Of a DNA stretch of 38,762 nt, positions 33,194-38,762 are shown in pieces. Each line of letters begins with the position of its first letter. The stretch's first letter is position 1. The stretch covers positions 75,727 through 114,488 of the forward strand of contig NW_003213327.1 of assembly GCF_000006405.1 (NCBI RefSeq), read 5' to 3'. The DNA comes from Perkinsus marinus ATCC 50983 (lineage: Eukaryota; Perkinsozoa; Perkinsida; Perkinsidae). Below the pieces are notes generated by a model. It was not told the origin of the DNA. It did not search any database and was given only the letters and a program-made list of their open reading frames with translations. The position numbers were made by a program, and so were the translations under genes.

Positions 33194-36100
33194 GTGTGCC
33201 ATGATGGCCTCCTCCTCCTTCTCCTCGAGGGGTGGGCACAGTCGTACGCTTTCTATAATGGTTATGGTCGTTGTGTTGAAGTCAATGAATACCATTTATT
33301 CTCATTGCAAAGGGGGGCCTTGGGTTATCATATGTTAGAGAGAGGCAGCACGCTGTTAGTGAAGGCGTTGGTGATAGCAGTGGCAGCTGGGGTAGATCGG
33401 ACACGATGCGCGTTGGACATGAGGGCATCGGTGTGCGAACCGTACATTGGCTACTATCAGAAAGGGGTTAGTGATGTCTCACAGTTGGTTGAGGTAAGCC
33501 TTGAGGCCTATAGTGTCCCCAGCGTCCTCATCAGATCGTTGAGGTAGCGGCCAGGGTATGTGCCGACTACCAGTACGACCTGTTGTCCTACCCTCAATGC
33601 GGAGTAGGGCTGCTGCTAATGTCACATGTCTGCTGTCCTCTGTATCTGTGGCCTCTCAGTGCGGTGCCCTCATGGAGGAGCTTCAACCGGCGAGTTTCAT
33701 CCAGCTGGTCAACTCCTTCGCGCTCGCCCCACTGCCAGCGTTGAGGTCTCTGCCCTTCACCCGACGGCCGTCTTCGGTGGGCGCCTTACTGTTGGGATAG
33801 GGCATCTTATATCGTGTAGGCGATCGTGGGGGAAGTGAGGCTCCGTCGGCCCCTGGGGTGGACCTGGCCGCCCATGGAGACGGTGAAGTCTGCAATGTGA
33901 CCCCGTGCCGATGGGGGTGGGGGCCTCCTATATTTCCCTTCAGATTGCGCGCACTGGTGGCTGCTGGTTTTGATGAAGATTATACTGTTGTCTACGAGAT
34001 CAGGAGAGATTCTCATGGGCTGGTCTTCTCGGTAATAACGCCTCGTATGAGCATGGTGGGATGCAGCCCCCTTAGGCGGACAGGCGGACACCACATGGCG
34101 AGGCTGCTGAGGCCGAAGCGGCTAACAAGGCCAGCTGGGCCGTCCATGTGGGGGGTCTATACTCTCGATGGGGTCGAAGCTTACCTGCTGGCTTGTCAGA
34201 ACGCTCTAGCGGCACTGACGGTGGGTGGTACCCCTGCCTTCGAGGTGGAGGTCTTCCGAGGGTCATCATTGGACACGTCCCCATTGGAGGTGGAAGGGGA
34301 CATTGAGATCATCAACTGGAGGGACACCATGAGCTTCAGGCGCACGGTACTCGCTGCTGCTGGTGACCCCTCCACGCTGAGTGGTTGCTTAGGTGGCTCG
34401 GATACTCGAGGGGCCAGTACGGGGCGTGGCCGGAAGAGTTCTCCGACATGGTGAGTTGGTTGAGTAACTTGCCTGGTTCCTTCTTGGATGAGGCGGAGGT
34501 TCGATCCCCGGCCTCGTCAAGTATTACTTCTACGTAGGTATTACTGGCGATGAAGTTCTCGTGAGCTCCCATAAGGAGGGGATCCTGCTGGCTTATCAAG
34601 TGCCTGGACCACACATAGGGTACTCTGGAGGTCGATGGGACCAACTACCGTACTGGTCAGGTTTACAGCGTATGTTGAGGCTGCCTGGGGTGGGACCAGG
34701 GCCCATCTGGACATCCTTGATGACCTACACACCCTACAGGAGAGGCTCATGCAGTCGGGGGTTGAGGCCTCCATAAGGGTTCGGGATGTGAGGGTGATGA
34801 GTGGGTTGGTGTATAGGGCCAAGAGGGTAGGGCAGGTCTCAATGGGTGGGGTCATGGTCGTGCCTTAGGCCCTCTATTCGTACTGCTCCCATTTGGACCA
34901 TCGAGGGGTACTGTCGTTTGTGGCCCCAGCCTCGGTGGCGGAGGAGTGGGGGAGGGAGGAGGCTCAGAGTGAGTTGATCTTTAGCATGGTCACGTCCTAT
35001 TATGGGGTACATGAGGGCGAAAGGAGGCCGGCAGGTCAACCTCGAGATAGAGGAGGGTTGGGAAGGGGCTCGAGGGGACCAAGAAGGGGAAGGCCCAAAG
35101 GGCACAAGAAGGGAGAGGAAGGTACTCTATCAGTCTCGAGAGCGATGGCGGTCGATGGTGAGGCCGGGGGGTCAGTTAGGGATACCCTGTATGGTGGCAG
35201 CGATGGGGTGGTTGGGGAGGAGGTAGGGCAGGATGAGGGCTTTAGGGTGGCAGAGGGGCTGGGAGGAGGAGCATCGGGGGAGGACGTGCTCGGACATATA
35301 GACATACCAGCCGAGGAGGAACTTGCTGATACTGGTTACCACATACCGAAAAGGCCGGAGGGGAGCAATCGAGAGGAGGGCGGTTACCCGGAGGTAGAGG
35401 ACGGTCATGCGGAGGTAGAGGACGGTCATGCGGAGGTAGAGGACGGTCATCCGGAGGGAGAGGACGGTCATGCGGAGGTAGAGGACGGTCATGCGGAGGT
35501 AGAGGACGGTCATCCGGAGGGAGAGGACGGTCATGCGGAGGTAGAGGATGGTCATGCGGAGGTAGAGGACGGTCATCCGGAGGGAGGGGACGGTCATCCG
35601 GAGGTAGAGGACGGTCATCGGGAGGTAGAGGACGGTCATCCGGAGGTAGAGGACGGTCATCGGGAGGTAGAGGACGGTCGTGCGGAGGGAGAGGACGGTC
35701 GTGCGGAGAAAGAGGACGATCACCTTGAGGGAGAGGACGGTCACCCTGAGGGAGAGGACGGTCATCCGGAGGGAGATGACGGTCACCCTGAGGTAGAGGA
35801 CGGGCATCCGGAGGTAGAGGACGGTCACCCAGAAGAGGAAGAAAGCCATCTAGAGGGACAAGAAGGCCACCATGAGAAAATGGGTCTTCATGAGGGGAAG
35901 AAGCGGCACCGCGTACAAAACGGTCCGCGCAGGTATGTAGGGAATCTCGAGCAAATTGACAGAACTCAGTTGGGCCCAGTCGGGTCCAGTGACCTTCCTA
36001 GGTGGGAAGATGTAGCCGATGGTGTGGCCCAATCGGACCCTGGTCAGAGAGAGGGGGGAGTACCGGAGATGCCGGGTGATGGAGTAGCTGACGACCCGGG

Positions 36101-38033
36101 CCAGACGGTGGATGGTGTTCCCGATGGCCCCTCAAAATCAGGCCTGACTGCTCCTACTCGGGACTTTGGACCAGGCTTCGATGCGGGCCATCCCGAGGAA
36201 CTCATCCCAGTCGGTCCTGCTAGCGATTTCGGACCAGACTTCGACGCTTACCATCCTGAAGAGGTTAAGCCAGTTGATCCTGCTGAGGACTTTGGACCAG
36301 GCTCGGACGCTGGCTATCCTGAAGGACCTAACCCGGTTGATCCCACTGGGGGCTTCGGACCAGGCTTCGAACCAGAGAAGAGGACTCCTGAGGAGTCGGT
36401 CGGATCGGGAACAGTCGACGACTTCACATATCACTTTGACGAGGACACCATGGAGGAGGCAGCTCGGTTGCCATCACCACGCTACCCTGTAGATAGTGGA
36501 AAAGTTGTGCCAGATGTTGGCCTGGGGTCGGTGGCCAACACTCCGTCAGTCTCCACTCAACCGACAAGGATGCCGGGGAGGGGCCTGAGCAGGCCTCCTG
36601 CGAGGTCTAGGCATGGCCAGGATGATTACGATGATACTATTGTGGAGGGGGTAGCGACTAATGCCACCACTCCGATGTCAAGGGATGCTCTAACTAGGCA
36701 GCCGGTGGGGGCTCCTCAGACTACGGTAGAAAGGCTGCTCCCTCCGGACCTACTCCCAATAACGAGAGCTGATGTCGAGGACCACCGTGTCACCGGGAGT
36801 GAGATTGACCCGGTGGTTCGAGAGAGGGAACTCCACGAACCCGATTTCGGCCCTGGCTTTGGAGTCGACAGTGGGGGCGAGGGTCATGGGCTGCCCGAGC
36901 CGGTCCATGGGGAGGATGGGGTCATAGAGGGTGTCGATGATGGTAGGGATGGGGTGCCTGAGCCGGTCCATGGGGAGGAGTGGGTCCTAGAGGGTGTCGA
37001 TGATGGTAGGGATGGGCTGCCTGAGCCGGTCCATGGGGAGGATGGGGTCATAGAGGGTGTCGATGATGGTAGGGATGGGGTGCCTGAGCCGGTCCATGGG
37101 GAGGATGCGGTCATTGAAGGTGTCGATGATGGTAGGGATGGGCTGCCTGAGCCGGTCCATGGGGAGGATGGGGTCATAGAGGGTGTCGATGATGGTAGGG
37201 ATGGGGTGCCTGAGCCGGTCCATGGGGAGGATGGGGTCATAGAGGGTGTCGATGATGGTAGGGATGGGGTGCCTGAGCCGGTCCATGGGGAGGATGGGGT
37301 CATTGAAGGTGTCGATGATGGTAGGGATGGGGTGGCTGAGCCGGTCCATGGGGAGGATGGGGTCATTGAAGGTGTCGATGATGGTAGGGATGGGGTGCCT
37401 GAGCCGGTCCATGGGGAGGATGGGGTCATTGAAGGTGTCGATGATGGTAGGGATGGGGTGCCTGAGCCGGTCCATGAGGAGGACACCAGCGACAGGCTTC
37501 CGCAGGAGAGGGGTCTCGAGGGAGCTAGCGAGGACATCTTTTCTAAGATGGAGGGCCCTACGAGCTCTACTACTAATCCTCAGCCCGAGAAGGTTGGCAA
37601 CACTCTCGAGGATGCTGCCGCGGCAGGCGGTAGAATACGTCCCCCTCCAACAGTCCCACCAACCAAGCCAGTATCGAAGGTCATAGCAGTAAGAAGGCAC
37701 TCCCATAGATTAAGGGACACCAGCAGTAGGGCCATCTACTGTCCGAGCTGTACCAACACCAGCAGTGGCCAGGGGTCAGTGGGTCCTTCTTGGCAGGGCC
37801 ATGGTCCTTCCATCAGGCCCTACTATGACCCCCTATTCCACCTTCACCCCTTCGCTCCTCGACTGGTCTACAGCAGCCCGGGGACGCATCCTCCCGACTG
37901 GGTAGTCATACCGGTGTCATCATCTAGGGATGGGCTACCGAGGGTGGCTGCAGCCTTCCGCCGCGAGTGGGTGCTACTGGTGTTGGGGACATCATCTGTA
38001 TCTTTCAAGAGTGAACCTATGATACGCCACTGA
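33194..38033 (+). CDS. gene B, paralogue of gene A with expanded acidic repeat exon
   Basis: The same exon order as gene A. About 33330-33500 has KALVIAVAAGVDRTRCA; 33530-33603 has VAARVCADYQYDLLSYP; 33660-33800 has CGALMEELQPASFIQLVNSF. About 33835-33900 is followed by 33950-34032 (LRALVAAGFDEDYTVVYEIR, ending in LVFS), 34190-34340 (VEVFRGSSLDTSPLEVEGDI), about 34640-34860 (HLDILDDLHTLQERL and SIRVRDVRVMSGLVY), and the very long open exon 34893-38033. That exon begins VAPASVAEEWGREEAQSEL, like the start of A's acidic exon, then carries three different repeat arrays. It ends with PLFHLHPFAPRLVY, matching A's last exons. The start of the gene is unresolved. The protein would be strongly acidic and largely disordered in the repeat region; function unknown. 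Confidence 0.65.
35388..35828 (+). repeat. 21 tandem 21-bp coding units (7 aa, xExEDGH)
   Basis: Perfect 21-bp periodicity encodes AEVEDGH, PEGEDGH and close variants 21 times, then a decayed unit. The array is highly acidic with regular His. It lies inside gene B's long exon; gene A's counterpart exon has no such array. Confidence 0.93.
36162..36379 (+). repeat. about 3.5 coding units of 63 bp (21 aa, DFGPGFDA type)
   Basis: Units start at 36162, 36225 and 36288, with a partial fourth to about 36379. Each begins DFGPGFDAGHPEE or a variant. More diverged than the array at 36894, so probably older. Confidence 0.85.
36894..37460 (+). repeat. nine 63-bp coding units (21 aa, PEPVHGED type)
   Basis: Nine full units of 63 bp run from 36894 to 37460, with a partial tenth to about 37484. 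Each encodes PEPVHGEDGVIEGVDDGRDG with rare changes. The period is the same length as the DFGPGFDA array but the sequence is unrelated. Near-identity between units implies recent expansion, and a collapsed or uncertain copy number in the assembly is possible. Confidence 0.93.
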
Positions 38034-38159
38034 TCAGGTTGGGAAGGTCCGGTAACAGCGCTGAAGGCTCTAGCAGCTCTCACCCACCACTGCCGGAGCA
38101 TGCCCGTGGGGAGACCATGTAGGGGTCACGTCCGCTGCCGTTGAGGAGGGCTGACGTAG

Positions 38160-38762
38160 GTACGACGTATCCGAGCCTCGAGAGCCCACACCCTCTGATG
38201 GGGAGTTCGTAGTGGGTATGAGAGGCTTCGTAAGGGGGTCGGCCCCTCCTCTAGCATTGTGATGCTGGTGTCAGGCTCCTCCTGGTAAGGGTTGCCTCAG
38301 TAGGGTCATGCAGTGGGTCGACAACTCCACCATCGCTAAGTTGGAGGGGCTGCGTTCCTTGCTGGCAGAAGTGGGGGCCGCGTTTGGGCTCGTGTGAATG
38401 GGAGTCCATCAGGTGTATTCGATGGAGGCGCCGGTCCATGACCAAGTAGCTTTCGGGGCCTTCGTGAGGAGAGGCCTGCTGGGCGAGGACCCTCACCTTA
38501 CCACCTTCCATAGGCTATACCAAGGCATCGAGCACCTTCGAGGGCGTAAGGGGTGCTTTGTTCGGGGTCTTGGTGGTTTACGGTCCTTTGGCAGTCCTAG
38601 ACACTGGGGAGCCTCTCAGAGAGGGCCTAGCCGCGGTCCTGGATGCCTGGGTGTTGCTGCTTAGGGCACCGAGGAAGCTACCAATACTCAATGTGGGGTC
38701 GTTGATGACGATGTCCGACCACTGGAATGCCCTCAGCTTTTCCGGAATGCTCCTGTCGATGT
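38160..38762 (+). CDS. start of a second EF-type gene, cut by the window edge
   Basis: Exons resemble the N-terminal domain of the EF-hand array gene: GEFVVGMRGFVRG (about 38200-38240) against ADFVVGRIGRVGSG near 24745, WVDNSTIAKLEGLRSLLAE (38310-38370) against WVDKMALSTVEGLREKMEH, and FGAFVRRGLLGEDPHLT (about 38453-38505) against FARFVKDGLFEGDIRP. Order and spacing agree. No EF-hand is reached before the edge, so membership is inferred from this domain only. Start codon not determined. Confidence 0.55.

Noticed and set aside
35388-35828. CRISPR array
   Set aside because: Directly abutting coding repeats without unique spacers, in a eukaryotic exon.
35172-35849. 225-aa minus-strand frame over the 21-bp array
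   Set aside because: Same artefact of a 3n-period repeat, reading as low-complexity VLYLRMT.
36884-37706. Long minus-strand open frames over the 63-bp array
   Set aside because: They are antisense shadows of a repeat whose period is a multiple of 3, so all frames stay open. The Ser/Thr/Pro-only or DRLRHPIPTI repeats do not connect to any exon.

Overview
The window looks like nuclear DNA of an alveolate protist, most likely a Perkinsus-type perkinsozoan (inference). The basis is a mitochondrial Hsp70 with 11 GT-AG introns of 47-60 nt, very compact multi-exon genes with introns mostly of 34-60 nt, and eukaryote-only proteins (MON2, the proteasome lid subunit RPN12, a DeSI/PPPDE isopeptidase). 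Most genes cannot be seen as single open frames. I rebuilt them by hand from splice sites, frame continuity and codon phase, so exon ends are predictions without transcript support.

Left part (1-9.4 kb): a Gag-like ORF with a CCHC zinc knuckle runs off the left edge on the minus strand. Divergent from it are two small plus-strand genes (1809-2326 and 2694-3658, the second possibly RAP-like) and mitochondrial HSP70 (4327-6845). An unrecognised minus-strand multi-exon gene (7115-8032, 5' end uncertain) and a 64-residue minus-strand gene (9059-9378) follow.

Middle part (9.4-21.6 kb): a run of minus-strand genes. They are a low-complexity nuclear-type protein with a possible SPOC-like end, a 100-N gap, MON2 (large exon cut by the gap), a gene with a mitochondrial-type N-terminus, a 101-aa gene, DeSI, and a 357-aa unknown. 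The last faces RPN12 across a 206-bp divergent promoter.

Right part (21.7-38.8 kb, all plus strand) is different: a tandem duplication of a two-part unit. Gene A (about 22.0-24.5 kb) is followed by a large EF-hand array gene (about 24.6-32.3 kb), then gene B (about 33.2-38.0 kb, a paralogue of A with a greatly expanded acidic repeat exon), then the start of a second EF-type gene at the right edge. At least 12 EF-hand loops are legible. I do not recognise the A/B family.

Two dispersed signals cut across genes. A 14-nt motif, AATTTYGTGGCGCG, lies in 5' regions and inside tiny introns. A repeat of about 140-160 bp is present in three copies.
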